Source: JBOHHM01 sp050725495 (GTDB lineage: Bacteria > Pseudomonadota > Gammaproteobacteria > Burkholderiales > Burkholderiaceae_C). Taken from it: DNA of 15,403 bases. The stretch spans positions 1 to 15,403 of the forward strand of contig JBOHHM010000076.1 of NCBI GenBank assembly GCA_050725495.1, given 5' to 3'. The notes beneath the pieces were generated by a model, which did not search any database, was not told the DNA's origin, and saw only the letters and a program-made list of their open reading frames with translations. The position numbers were made by a program, and so were the translations under genes. Shown piece by piece: positions 5,966 through 13,043 of the stretch. Within the stretch, counting starts at the first letter, position 1; every line of letters starts with the position of its first letter.

Positions 5966-7909
5966 ATGTCCGATGTCCATTCAGAACAGCTGTTGAGCGA
6001 GGTGGCCGCGCTGCCGGCTTTGCCGGGGGTATACCGCTATTTCGACGCCGCGGGGGCGCTGCTCTATGTGGGTAAGGCGCGCAACCTGAAAAAGCGCGTA
6101 TCCAGCTATTTCCAGAAGAACCATGGCGGCACGCGCATAGGCCACATGGTGAGCAAGATCGTGCGCATGGAAACCACGGTGGTGCGCTCCGAAGCCGAGG
6201 CGCTGTTGCTGGAAAACAACCTGATCAAGACGCTCAACCCCAAGTACAACATCCTGTTTCGCGACGACAAGAGCTACCCGTACCTGAAGATCACGGCGGC
6301 GAGCGGGGTGAAAGAGGGGGCTGGAGCGCCGTCGGCGGCCATGACGCCGCGCATGGCTTACTACCGCGGCGCCGTCGAAAAGAAGCACCACTACTTTGGT
6401 CCTTATCCCAGCGCCTGGGCCGTGAAGGAGTCCATCCAGCTGCTGCAAAAGGTGTTTCGCCTGCGCACCTGCGAAGACACGGTCTTCGGCAACCGCACCC
6501 GGCCCTGTCTGCTCTACCAGATCAAGCGCTGCTCGGGGCCCTGCGTCAACCTGATCTCGCCCGAGGCCTATGCGCAGGACGTGGCTCATGCTGAGGCCTT
6601 TTTGCGCGGAGAATCCCAGACCGTGCTCGATGCGCTGCAGGCGCGCATGATGGCCCACGCCGAGAAGCTGGAATTCGAGCAGGCCGCCGAGATTCGCAAC
6701 CAGATGAGCAGCCTGTCCAAGGTTCTGCACCAGCAGGCGGTGGACACCAGCTCGGACAAGGATGTGGACATCCTCGCGGTCAAGGTCCAGGGCGGGCGGG
6801 CCTGCGTGAATCTGGCGATGGTGCGCGGCGGCCGCCATCTGGGCGACCGACCGTACTTCCCGGTACATGTGGAAGACGCAGCCGCCCTGGTGCAGGCTGA
6901 CGAGGAATCGGGCGAGCCGGCGCGCCCGCTGGAGGTGCAGGTGCTGGAAGCTTTCATCGCCCAGCACTACTTCGGTGTGCCCGTGCCGCCCGCGCTCATC
7001 ACCAGCGCGCCGGTAAGCAAGGAACTGGTCGAAGCGCTGTCGATCCAGACCGGGATCAAGATCACGGCCGTGCACAACCCGCGCGAGCAGCGGCGCATCT
7101 GGCTGGAGATGGCGCAGAAAAATGCCGACATCCAGCTGGCGCGCCTGCTGGCCGAGGAAGGCTCGCAGCAGGCCAGAACGCGGGCCCTGGTGGAGGCGCT
7201 GGACATCGCCGCGGGCGACCTGGAGGGCTTTCGGGTCGAGTGCTTCGACATTTCGCACACGGGCGGCGAAGCCACTCAGGCCTCATGCGTGGTGTTTCAC
7301 CACCACAAGATGCAAAACGGCGAATACCGGCGCTACAACATCGAGGGCATCACGCCCGGCGACGACTACGCCGCCATGCGCCAGGTGCTCACGCGCCGCT
7401 ACAGCAAGCTGGCCGAAGCCGCGCGCGAGTCGGGCGGCGCTGGCGCCACAGGTACGGGCCGGCTGCCGGATCTGGTGCTGGTCGACGGCGGCAAGGGCCA
7501 GGTGGCGATGGCGCGCGAGGTCTTTGCCGAGCTGGGGCTGGATCTGGGCCTGATCGTTGGCGTGGAAAAAGGCGAGGGCCGCAAGGTCGGCCTGGAAGAA
7601 CTCGTGTTTGCCGACGGACGTGACAAGGTCTACCTGGGTCGGGATTCGGCGGCGCTGATGCTGGTCGCGCAAATCCGCGACGAGGCGCACCGTTTCGCCA
7701 TCACCGGCATGCGGGCGCAGCGCGCCAAGGTGCGCGTGGGCGGCAGCAAGCTGGAGGACATTGCCGGCATCGGCCCCAAACGGCGTGCCCGGCTGTTGCA
7801 GCGTTTTGGCGGCATCCGCGGCGTGGCCTCGGCCAGTGTGGAAGACCTGGCCACAGTCGATGGTGTGTCAAGGGAACTGGCCGAGGACATCTATCGCGCC
7901 CTGCATTGA
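5966..7909 (+). CDS. uvrC: Excinuclease ABC subunit C
   Basis: A 647-residue cytoplasmic nuclease that makes both incisions around DNA lesions after UvrA/UvrB have located them. The start at ATG 5966 gives the usual N-terminus; the frame is open upstream but that sequence is not conserved-looking. Domains: GIY-YIG nuclease at about 18-100 ([19 protein letters not shown] with Y34, G36, R39); an iron-sulphur-type cysteine cluster C169, C181, C189, C193 with the 12/8/4 spacing known from E. coli UvrC; a UVR motif at about 220-250; the RNase H-like second nuclease with FDISHTGG (D428), LVDGGKGQ (D507) and H575; and tandem helix-hairpin-helix at about 594-647. The segment at 111-128 is a small Ala/Gly-rich insertion compared with the E. 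coli protein. It precedes pgsA, as in many proteobacteria. A relic of a second copy lies about 1 kb upstream. Confidence 0.97.
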   Translation: [647 protein letters not shown]

Positions 7910-7918
7910 GGGGCTTGT

Positions 7919-7939
7919 CGGGCCAGGCCCGCCGGCCCG
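7919..7939 (+). other. GC-rich stem-loop after uvrC
   Basis: CGGGCC (7919-7924) can pair with GGCCCG (7934-7939) around a nine-base loop. No T run follows, so it is not a classical terminator; it may slow read-through or stabilise the uvrC mRNA end. Confidence 0.3.
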
Positions 7940-7952
7940 TGTGAGGCCATGA

Positions 7953-7958
7953 CACAAT
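7953..7958 (+). promoter_or_regulatory. CACAAT box six bases before pgsA start, putative -10 element
   Basis: The same CACAAT hexamer at the same distance (six bases) as before uvrC. There is no Shine-Dalgarno before ATG 7965 and no good -35 match at the expected place. A leaderless transcript is the simplest interpretation. Confidence 0.4.
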
Positions 7959-7964
7959 CACGCC

Positions 7965-8531
7965 ATGTTTTTCACCATTCCCACCATCATGACCTGGACG
8001 CGCATCGTCGCGATTCCGCTGATTGTCGGGGTGTTCTACCTGCCCATGGAGGCGTCCAGCCGCAACCTGATCGCCACCGTGATGTTTGTGCTGTTCGCGG
8101 CCACCGATTGGCTCGACGGCTACCTCGCGCGCAAGCTCAACCAGACCTCGTCGTTCGGCGCTTTCCTCGACCCGGTGGCCGACAAGTTCCTGGTCTGCGC
8201 GTGCGTGCTGGTGCTGGTGCACTTGAACCGGGCCGACGTGTTTGTGGCGCTTATCATCATCGGCCGCGAGATTGCGATCTCGGCATTGCGCGAGTGGATG
8301 GCCCAGATTGGGGCTTCCAAAAGCGTGGCAGTCCACATGATAGGCAAGCTCAAGACTGTGGCGCAGATGGTGGCGATTCCGTTTCTGCTGTTCGACGGGA
8401 GGCTGTTTGGCCTGATCGACACCGGCGTGTGGGGCACCTGGCTGATCTGGATCGCCGCTGTCCTGACCGTCTGGTCCATGGTCTATTACCTGCAAAGGGC
8501 CTTGCCTGAAATCCGGGCGCGAGCCCAATGA
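7965..8531 (+). CDS. pgsA: CDP-diacylglycerol--glycerol-3-phosphate 3-phosphatidyltransferase
   Basis: A 188-residue inner-membrane enzyme that joins CDP-diacylglycerol and glycerol 3-phosphate to phosphatidylglycerol phosphate, the committed step to phosphatidylglycerol and cardiolipin. The CDP-alcohol phosphatidyltransferase motif is complete: D48, D51-G52, A55-R56, G65, D69 and D73 in the order D-x2-DG-x2-AR-x8-G-x3-D-x3-D. The N-terminus MFFTIPTIMTWTRI is the family standard. About five or six membrane helices are visible (for example 10-26, 33-47, 74-88, 92-110, 130-145, 157-176). The gene starts 55 bases after uvrC, the same order as in E. coli. Its stop overlaps the next start by four bases, so the following transporter is probably translated from the same mRNA. 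Confidence 0.96.
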   Translation: MFFTIPTIMTWTRIVAIPLIVGVFYLPMEASSRNLIATVMFVLFAATDWLDGYLARKLNQTSSFGAFLDPVADKFLVCACVLVLVHLNRADVFVALIIIGREIAISALREWMAQIGASKSVAVHMIGKLKTVAQMVAIPFLLFDGRLFGLIDTGVWGTWLIWIAAVLTVWSMVYYLQRALPEIRARAQ

Positions 8532-9415
8532 CGGTCGCGCGTGATGAGGGGGCCTTCATCAAGGCGATGCCCGTCATCTTTGTGCTGATCTGGAGCACCG
8601 GCTTCATCGTGGCGCGCTATGGCATGCCGCATGCGCCGCCAATGAAGTTTCTGAGCGTGCGCTACATCCTCTGCGTGGCCTGTTTCGGCGTTTGGGCGAT
8701 GCTGGCGCGCGCAGCCTTTCCGGCCGACCGGCGTCAGTGGAAACATCTGGCGGTCAGCGGCGTGCTGATGCATGCCGGCTACCTCGGCGGGGTCTGGGCC
8801 GCAGTCAAGCACGGCATGGGTGCGGGCTTGGTGGCCCTGCTGGTAGGCCTGCAGCCCGTGCTCACCGCTGTCTGGGTGTCGTCACGCGGCGGCCAGGTCT
8901 CGGCGCGCCAATGGGCCGGGCTGGCACTGGGCTTTGCCGGGCTCGCGCTCGTGGTCTGGCAGAAACTGGGGCTCGGTGAAATCCACGCCGTCAACTTGCC
9001 TCTGGCCCTGGGCGCGCTGCTGAGCATCACGGCCGGCACGCTCTACCAGAAGCGCTTTGTCGCGCGGTGCGATGTGCGCACGGCCAGCCTGGTGCAGTTG
9101 GCCGCCGCCTTCGTGCTCACGCTGCCGCTGGCGCTGCTGGAGGGCGAGACCATGCGCTGGAATGCCGAACTCACGGGGGCCATGGCCTGGTCGGTGCTGG
9201 CCCTGACGCTGGGCGGCAGCTCCTTGCTGTACCTGCTGATTCAGCGCGGCGCCGCAACGACCGTGACCAGCCTGCTGTACCTCGTGCCGCCCTGCACCGC
9301 CCTGATGGCATGGCTGCTGTTTGTCGAACCGATCACGGTCGTGACGATCGCCGGCACCGCGCTCACCGCGTATGGTGTGAGCCTCGTGCTGCGGACCGCG
9401 AGGCAGGCGGAGTGA
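8528..9415 (+). CDS. EamA-family (drug/metabolite transporter superfamily) permease
   Basis: A 295-residue inner-membrane protein with about ten helices in two EamA repeats. The first repeat spans about 12-145 (VFVLIWSTGF-type opening shown here as IFVLIWSTGFIVARYG, then LLVGLQPVLTAVWVSSRGG). The second spans about 155-290 (YLVPPCTALMAWLLFVEPIT near its end). Such proteins export amino acids or other small metabolites, but the substrate cannot be told from sequence. The ATG at 8528 overlaps the pgsA stop as ATGA, which suggests translational coupling; no separate promoter is seen. Its last 53 bases overlap the tail of the convergent LysR gene. Confidence 0.9.
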   Translation: MTVARDEGAFIKAMPVIFVLIWSTGFIVARYGMPHAPPMKFLSVRYILCVACFGVWAMLARAAFPADRRQWKHLAVSGVLMHAGYLGGVWAAVKHGMGAGLVALLVGLQPVLTAVWVSSRGGQVSARQWAGLALGFAGLALVVWQKLGLGEIHAVNLPLALGALLSITAGTLYQKRFVARCDVRTASLVQLAAAFVLTLPLALLEGETMRWNAELTGAMAWSVLALTLGGSSLLYLLIQRGAATTVTSLLYLVPPCTALMAWLLFVEPITVVTIAGTALTAYGVSLVLRTARQAE

Positions 9416-10325
9416 CTTTCCAGGGTTCGTCGCGAAAGCGCTCGACCAGGAAATCGATCAGCAGCCGGATGCGCCGCGGTGTCTGGGCCCGGTAGGGCGC
9501 CAGCCAGTGGATGTCGGCGTCGCGCATCGCATAATGCGGCAGCACGCGCACCAGTTGACCTGACTGCAGCTGTGGTGCGATGTCCCACAGGCTGCGCAGC
9601 ATGATGCCGTGGCCGTCCAGGCACCAGTCGCGCACCAGTTCGCCCGAGTTGCTGGACAACGGGCCTTGAACCCGGATGCGCGTGGCGGTCTTCTCCCCGT
9701 TGCGCTGCAGGCTCCAGAGGTCAAAGCGCTGCTCGTGCTCGCGCACCACCAGGCAGTCATGGTGTTGCAGTTCTTCGGGGCTCGCGGGCATGCCGCGCCG
9801 CTTCAAATAGGCCGGTGCTGCCACCAGCACGCGCTGGTTGTGGGCCAGGCGACGGGCCACCCACGCCGAGGCGCGACGGCCTTGAACGGACCACAGCCAC
9901 ACCGCACCATCAAAGCCTTCGGCGGCCAGGTCAGGCAGCGACTCGGTCAGCTGAAGCTGCACTTGCAGTTTCGGATGCTGCGATCGGAACTGCGCCAGCG
10001 CAGGGCCCAGCCACAAGCGGCCGAAGCCCAAGGTGGCGGCCAGCCGGATCAGGCCTGTGGGCTCGGTATGGCGTTCCTGCAACTCGGACTCGAGCGCCCT
10101 GAAGTCCTGCAGCAAGGCGACGGCACGCTCACACACGGTTTCGCCTTCGGCCGTGGGGCTGACGCGCCGCGTGGTGCGCTGGAACAGGCGCAAGCCCAGG
10201 CGAGACTCCAGCGCCGACAGGCGCTTGGTCACGACCGAAGGCGCCACATCCATGGCCAGGGCGGTGGCGGCCAGGCTGCCATGCTCGCGCACGGCGAGTA
10301 CCAGTTCCAGGTCGCTGCGTTCCAT
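9363..10325 (-). CDS. LysR-type regulator divergent from dehalogenase/tartrate dehydrogenase operon
   Basis: A 320-residue cytoplasmic transcription factor. The winged helix-turn-helix occupies about residues 2-61 (AATALAMDVAPSVVTKRLSA, then LESRLGLRLFQRTTRRV), followed by a linker helix to about 88 and an effector-binding domain at about 90-295. ATG 10325 is chosen over the TTG just upstream because AAGGAAA lies five to six bases before it and it gives the normal N-terminus. The gene diverges from the hydrolase at 10402 with a 76-base gap holding two palindromes. LysR proteins next to tartrate or D-malate dehydrogenase genes (TtuA, DmlR) usually activate them, so it probably controls the 10402-12383 operon and itself. 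The last ~18 codons extend into the convergent transporter gene and are poorly ordered in appearance. The inducer is unknown. Confidence 0.93.
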   Translation of the reverse strand: MERSDLELVLAVREHGSLAATALAMDVAPSVVTKRLSALESRLGLRLFQRTTRRVSPTAEGETVCERAVALLQDFRALESELQERHTEPTGLIRLAATLGFGRLWLGPALAQFRSQHPKLQVQLQLTESLPDLAAEGFDGAVWLWSVQGRRASAWVARRLAHNQRVLVAAPAYLKRRGMPASPEELQHHDCLVVREHEQRFDLWSLQRNGEKTATRIRVQGPLSSNSGELVRDWCLDGHGIMLRSLWDIAPQLQSGQLVRVLPHYAMRDADIHWLAPYRAQTPRRIRLLIDFLVERFRDEPWKVTPPASRSAARGSHHTR

Positions 10326-10327
10326 CA

Positions 10328-10344
10328 ATTTCCTTTTTGGAAAT
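10328..10344. promoter_or_regulatory. Palindrome ATTTCC-N5-GGAAAT, putative LysR site
   Basis: A perfect inverted repeat with six-base arms, symmetrical about 10336, containing a T-N11-A pair (10330 and 10342) as expected for LysR-type boxes. It lies immediately before the LysR start codon and covers its ribosome-binding site, which would suit autorepression. Confidence 0.5.
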
Positions 10345-10363
10345 AATCAATTGCCTGATTATT
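10342..10363. promoter_or_regulatory. Palindrome AATAATCA-N6-TGATTATT, putative operator
   Basis: A perfect inverted repeat with eight-base arms, AT-rich in a GC-rich genome, centred in the gap between the divergent genes. It ends two bases before the candidate -35 box of the hydrolase operon at 10366, the usual place for a LysR activation site. Confidence 0.55.
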
Positions 10364-10365
10364 GC

Positions 10366-10394
10366 TTGATGGCCGCACGCATGCACCCCACAAT
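10366..10394 (+). promoter_or_regulatory. Candidate sigma-70 promoter of the dehalogenase operon
   Basis: TTGATG (10366-10371) and CACAAT (10389-10394) are 17 bases apart. Transcription would start near 10401-10402, at the start codon, so the mRNA would be leaderless. Both boxes are weak matches, as expected for an activator-dependent promoter. Confidence 0.5.
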
Positions 10395-10401
10395 CGCGTC
10401 C

Positions 10402-11280
10402 ATGCTGCAACAGTTTTCCCCCTTCAGGATCGATCGCTCAGGCGTGCATCTGCATGGACGCTCGGGCGGGCAGGGTGCGCCACTGCTGCTGTTGCATGGC
10501 CACCCGCAGACCCATGCCATGTGGCACCGTGTGGCACCAGAACTGGCTCGGCGGTTCACCGTGGTGATGATGGACCTGCGTGGCTATGGCGATTCGGGCC
10601 GACCCGTGGCGGATGGCAGCCACGGCGCCTACGCCAAACGCGAGATGGCACTCGATGCCATCGCGGTCATGAAGCACCACGGCTTCGAGCGCTTCCAGGT
10701 GCTGGCCCACGACCGTGGCGCGCGCGTGGCGCACCGGCTGGCGGCGGACCATCCGCCGGCCGTGGAGCGCCTGATGCTGCTGGACATCGCGCCGACACTG
10801 GCGATGTATGAAAACACCTCGGACGCATTTGCCCGGGCCTACTGGCACTGGTTCTTCCTGATCCAGCCGCCGCCGCTGCCCGAGGCCCTGATCGAGTCCG
10901 ATCCGGTGCGCTATGTTCGCAGCGTGATGGGCAAGCGGCATGCCGGGCTCGCTGCGTTCGCGCCGCAGGCCCTGGCTGAATACGAACGATGCGTACAAAT
11001 TCCCGGCACGGCCCACGGCATCTGCGAGGATTACCGCGCGTCGGCCAGCCTGGATCTCGAGCACGACCGCACCGATGTCGCGGCAGATCGCAAGCTGCAG
11101 CAGCCGCTGCGCGTGCTCTGGGGTGAGCACGGCGCGGTCGGGCAGTGTTTCGATGTGCTGGCGCTGTGGCGAGAGCGTGCGGCGCAGGTGACAGGATGCG
11201 CCTTGTCCTGTGGGCATTACATTGCCGAAGAAGCGCCCGGCGCCTTGCTGGATGAAGCTTGGCGGTTTTTCAAGATTTGA
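10402..11280 (+). CDS. Alpha/beta hydrolase, haloacetate (fluoroacetate) dehalogenase family
   Basis: A 292-residue cytoplasmic hydrolase predicted to turn haloacetates into glycolate and halide. The residues known from fluoroacetate dehalogenase are all recognisable. They are nucleophile D104 in AHDRGARV; the carboxylate-binding arginines R105 and R108; the acid D128 in LLDIAPT; the halide pocket H149-W150 in AYWHWFF and probably Y211; and the base H272 in CGHYIAEEAP. The oxyanion-hole motif is LLLLHGHPQTHAMW (28-41). The start is set at ATG 10402, since MLQQFSPFRIDRSGV matches the usual beginning of the family; two earlier in-frame ATGs (10369, 10381) lie before the candidate -10 box. No Shine-Dalgarno is present. 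The tartrate dehydrogenase gene follows after 17 bases. Related hydrolases (epoxide hydrolases) share the fold but not the paired arginines. Activity on a real substrate is untested. Confidence 0.88.
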   Translation: MLQQFSPFRIDRSGVHLHGRSGGQGAPLLLLHGHPQTHAMWHRVAPELARRFTVVMMDLRGYGDSGRPVADGSHGAYAKREMALDAIAVMKHHGFERFQVLAHDRGARVAHRLAADHPPAVERLMLLDIAPTLAMYENTSDAFARAYWHWFFLIQPPPLPEALIESDPVRYVRSVMGKRHAGLAAFAPQALAEYERCVQIPGTAHGICEDYRASASLDLEHDRTDVAADRKLQQPLRVLWGEHGAVGQCFDVLALWRERAAQVTGCALSCGHYIAEEAPGALLDEAWRFFKI

Positions 11281-11297
11281 AGAAGGAGTCCCTGACC

Positions 11298-12383
11298 ATG
11301 AGCAAGAAAAGAATCGCAGTGATCGCCGGCGACGGCATTGGCAAGGAAGTGATGCCCGAGGGCATTCGCGTGATGGACGCCGCCGCGCGCAAATTCGGCA
11401 TCGATTTGCAATTCGATCATTTCGATTTTTCCAGCTGGGACTACTGCGAGAAGCACGGCAAGATGCTGCCCGATGACTGGAAGGACCAGATCGGCGGCCA
11501 CGATGCGATCTACTTCGGTGCCGTGGGTTGGCCGGAGAAAATCGCCGACCACGTGTCGCTGTGGGGCTCGCTGCTGTTGTTCCGCCGCGAGTTCGACCAA
11601 TACGTCAACCTGCGTCCCGCGCGCCTGATGCCCGGCATCACCGCGCCGGTGGTGCGGCGCGACGGCAGCAGGCGCGAGCCTGGCGAGATAGACATGTACA
11701 TCGTGCGCGAGAACACCGAGGGTGAGTACTCCAGCATAGGCGGGCGCATGTATGCCGGCACCGAGCGCGAGATCGTGATGCAGGAAACCGTGATGTCGCG
11801 CATAGGCGTCGACCGTGTGCTGAAGTTCGCATTCGAGCTCGCGCAGTCACGCCCCAAGAAGCACCTGACCAGTGCGACCAAGTCCAACGGCATTGCCATC
11901 ACCATGCCCTACTGGGACGAGCGCGTGGCCGAGATGGCGAAGCGCTACCCCGGCCTCAGCGTCGACAAATTTCATATCGACATTCTCACGGCGCATTTCG
12001 TGCAGCGCCCCGACTTCTTCGATGTCGTGGTCGCCAGCAACCTGTTTGGCGACATCCTCAGCGACCTCGGGCCTGCGTGCACTGGCACCATCGGTATTGC
12101 GCCCAGCGCCAATCTGAACCCCGACCGTCGATTTCCTTCGCTGTTCGAGCCGGTCCATGGATCGGCTCCCGACATTGCGGGTAAAAACATCGCCAACCCG
12201 ATTGGCCAGATATGGTGCGGCGCCATGATGCTGGAGTTCCTTGGCCACAAGGAAGCGCATGACGCGGTGTTGGCGGCCATTGAGAAAGTGCTCGATCCCC
12301 AAAGCGGTGCGCCGCGCACGCCCGACATGGGCGGCAAGGCCGGCACCTCGGATCTGGGTCGGGCCATTGCTTGCGTGGTTTAG
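11298..12383 (+). CDS. Tartrate dehydrogenase/decarboxylase (D-malate dehydrogenase family)
   Basis: A 361-residue cytoplasmic NAD-dependent beta-decarboxylating dehydrogenase of the isocitrate/isopropylmalate family. The start is ATG 11298 with AGAAGGAG nine bases upstream. The segment FDFSSWDYCEKHGKMLPDDW (42-61), followed by IYFGAVGWP and HVSLWGSLL, is characteristic of the tartrate dehydrogenase subgroup. Substrate-binding R106, R109 and R137, catalytic K195 (SATKSNG) and the metal-binding acids D228, D252 and D256 (NLFGDILSD) are present; GSAPDIAGKNIANP (288-301) is the cofactor-binding loop. Members act on meso- or (+)-tartrate and D-malate, giving oxaloglycolate, glycerate or pyruvate. 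It is the second gene of the LysR-linked operon. Names used for relatives include TtuC and DmlA; which substrate dominates cannot be read from the sequence. Confidence 0.93.
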   Translation: MSKKRIAVIAGDGIGKEVMPEGIRVMDAAARKFGIDLQFDHFDFSSWDYCEKHGKMLPDDWKDQIGGHDAIYFGAVGWPEKIADHVSLWGSLLLFRREFDQYVNLRPARLMPGITAPVVRRDGSRREPGEIDMYIVRENTEGEYSSIGGRMYAGTEREIVMQETVMSRIGVDRVLKFAFELAQSRPKKHLTSATKSNGIAITMPYWDERVAEMAKRYPGLSVDKFHIDILTAHFVQRPDFFDVVVASNLFGDILSDLGPACTGTIGIAPSANLNPDRRFPSLFEPVHGSAPDIAGKNIANPIGQIWCGAMMLEFLGHKEAHDAVLAAIEKVLDPQSGAPRTPDMGGKAGTSDLGRAIACVV

Positions 12384-12418
12384 CGAATTCCCTTCGCGTG
12401 TCAAGCTAGAGAATTCGC
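12383..12418 (+). other. Inverted repeat after tartrate dehydrogenase gene
   Basis: GCGAATTC (12383-12390) and GAATTCGC (12411-12418) form a perfect eight-base inverted repeat with a 20-base loop; a smaller alternative stem GCGAA/TTCGC lies inside. No T run follows. It may act as a weak or Rho-assisted end of the operon. Confidence 0.35.
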
Positions 12419-12422
12419 GCAG

Positions 12423-12512
12423 TACGACATGAAATCGTGTCGCAAGCCGCATGAAAGCTTATCAAAACAGACTAGAATCCGCCTCCGCGCTGTTGTAAAG
12501 CTGCATGTCGTA
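12423..12512. promoter_or_regulatory. Nine-base inverted repeat upstream of the hupB promoter
   Basis: TACGACATG (12423-12431) and its exact complement CATGTCGTA (12504-12512) flank a 72-base spacer. The right arm touches the -35 box at 12513. A further TGTCG occurs at 12437-12441. The pair could be two sites for one DNA-binding protein. Confidence 0.35.
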
Positions 12513-12541
12513 TTGACACCTTGGAGGTCCATGGCTCTAAT
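12513..12541 (+). promoter_or_regulatory. Strong sigma-70 promoter of hupB
   Basis: TTGACA (12513-12518, perfect) and TCTAAT (12536-12541, five of six) are separated by exactly 17 bases. Transcription would begin near 12548, giving a leader of about 125 bases before the hupB start codon. Confidence 0.75.
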
Positions 12542-12672
12542 GACATTCAGCAGCACGCGCTGCCCATGCCATCCCCCGGACATTCGTCACGCAACCAGCC
12601 AAGGGCGCCAGTGTCGGGAGATTCATTGAAGAGACAACCTGGCCAACTCTATTCCTGTACGAGGGGTTCTTT

Positions 12673-12945
12673 GTGAACAAGACTGAATTAATTGAACACA
12701 TCGCAAAACATGCCGACATCTCCAAAGCCGCAGCCACGCGCGCGCTGGAATCCACGATCGGTGCGGTGAAAACCACGTTGAAAAAGGGCGGCTCGGTGTC
12801 GCTCGTGGGGTTCGGCACCTTTGCCGTGGGCAAGCGTGCGGCGCGCAGCGGCCGCAACCCCCGCACCGGCGCTACGATTAAAATCAAGGCTGCCAAGGTG
12901 CCAAAGTTTCGTCCGGGCAAGGCATTGAAAGATGCCTTGAACTGA
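12673..12945 (+). CDS. hupB: DNA-binding protein HU
   Basis: A 90-residue histone-like protein that binds and bends DNA non-specifically as a dimer in the nucleoid. The sequence shows the complete family pattern: helices at 3-14 and 18-38 (NKTELIEHIAKHADISKAA), the VSLVGFGTFAVGKRAAR core, the DNA-contacting beta-arm around GRNPRTGATIKI (60-71) and the end VPKFRPGKALKDALN. The length is that of a normal HU. Translation begins at GTG 12673, with GAGGGG six bases upstream; no ATG is available at the proper place. In E. coli hupB is followed by ppiD; the same order is kept here with a tRNA gene between them. Only 15 bases separate the stop from tRNA-Val and no terminator lies between. Confidence 0.97.
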   Translation: MNKTELIEHIAKHADISKAAATRALESTIGAVKTTLKKGGSVSLVGFGTFAVGKRAARSGRNPRTGATIKIKAAKVPKFRPGKALKDALN

Positions 12946-12960
12946 AACCCAGTTAAGGTG

Positions 12961-13036
12961 GGGTGCTTAGCTCAGCTGGTAGAGCGGCGCCCTTACAAGG
13001 CGTAGGTCGGCGGTTCGATCCCGTCAGCACCCACCA
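12961..13036 (+). tRNA. tRNA-Val (anticodon UAC)
   Basis: A 76-base cloverleaf: acceptor GGGTGCT pairs with AGCACCC, the anticodon loop is CTTACAA with TAC, the T-loop is GGTTCGATCC, and CCA is encoded. It probably shares the hupB transcript and is released by processing. Confidence 0.97.
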
Positions 13037-13043
13037 CCGATGC

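Noticed and set aside
5981..7258. A 425-codon open frame on the minus strand opposite uvrC
   Set aside because: Antisense artefact of high-GC coding sequence; uvrC motifs are complete on the plus strand.
10369..10401. Earlier in-frame ATGs at 10369 and 10381 for the dehalogenase
   Set aside because: They lie before the candidate -10 box, lack a Shine-Dalgarno and would add residues not typical of the family start.
12531..12629. A 32-codon open frame beginning ATGGCTCTAATG with GGAGG nearby
   Set aside because: The GGAGG is only three bases from the ATG, the start lies inside the promoter spacer so the codon would precede the transcription start, and the peptide has no recognisable pattern.
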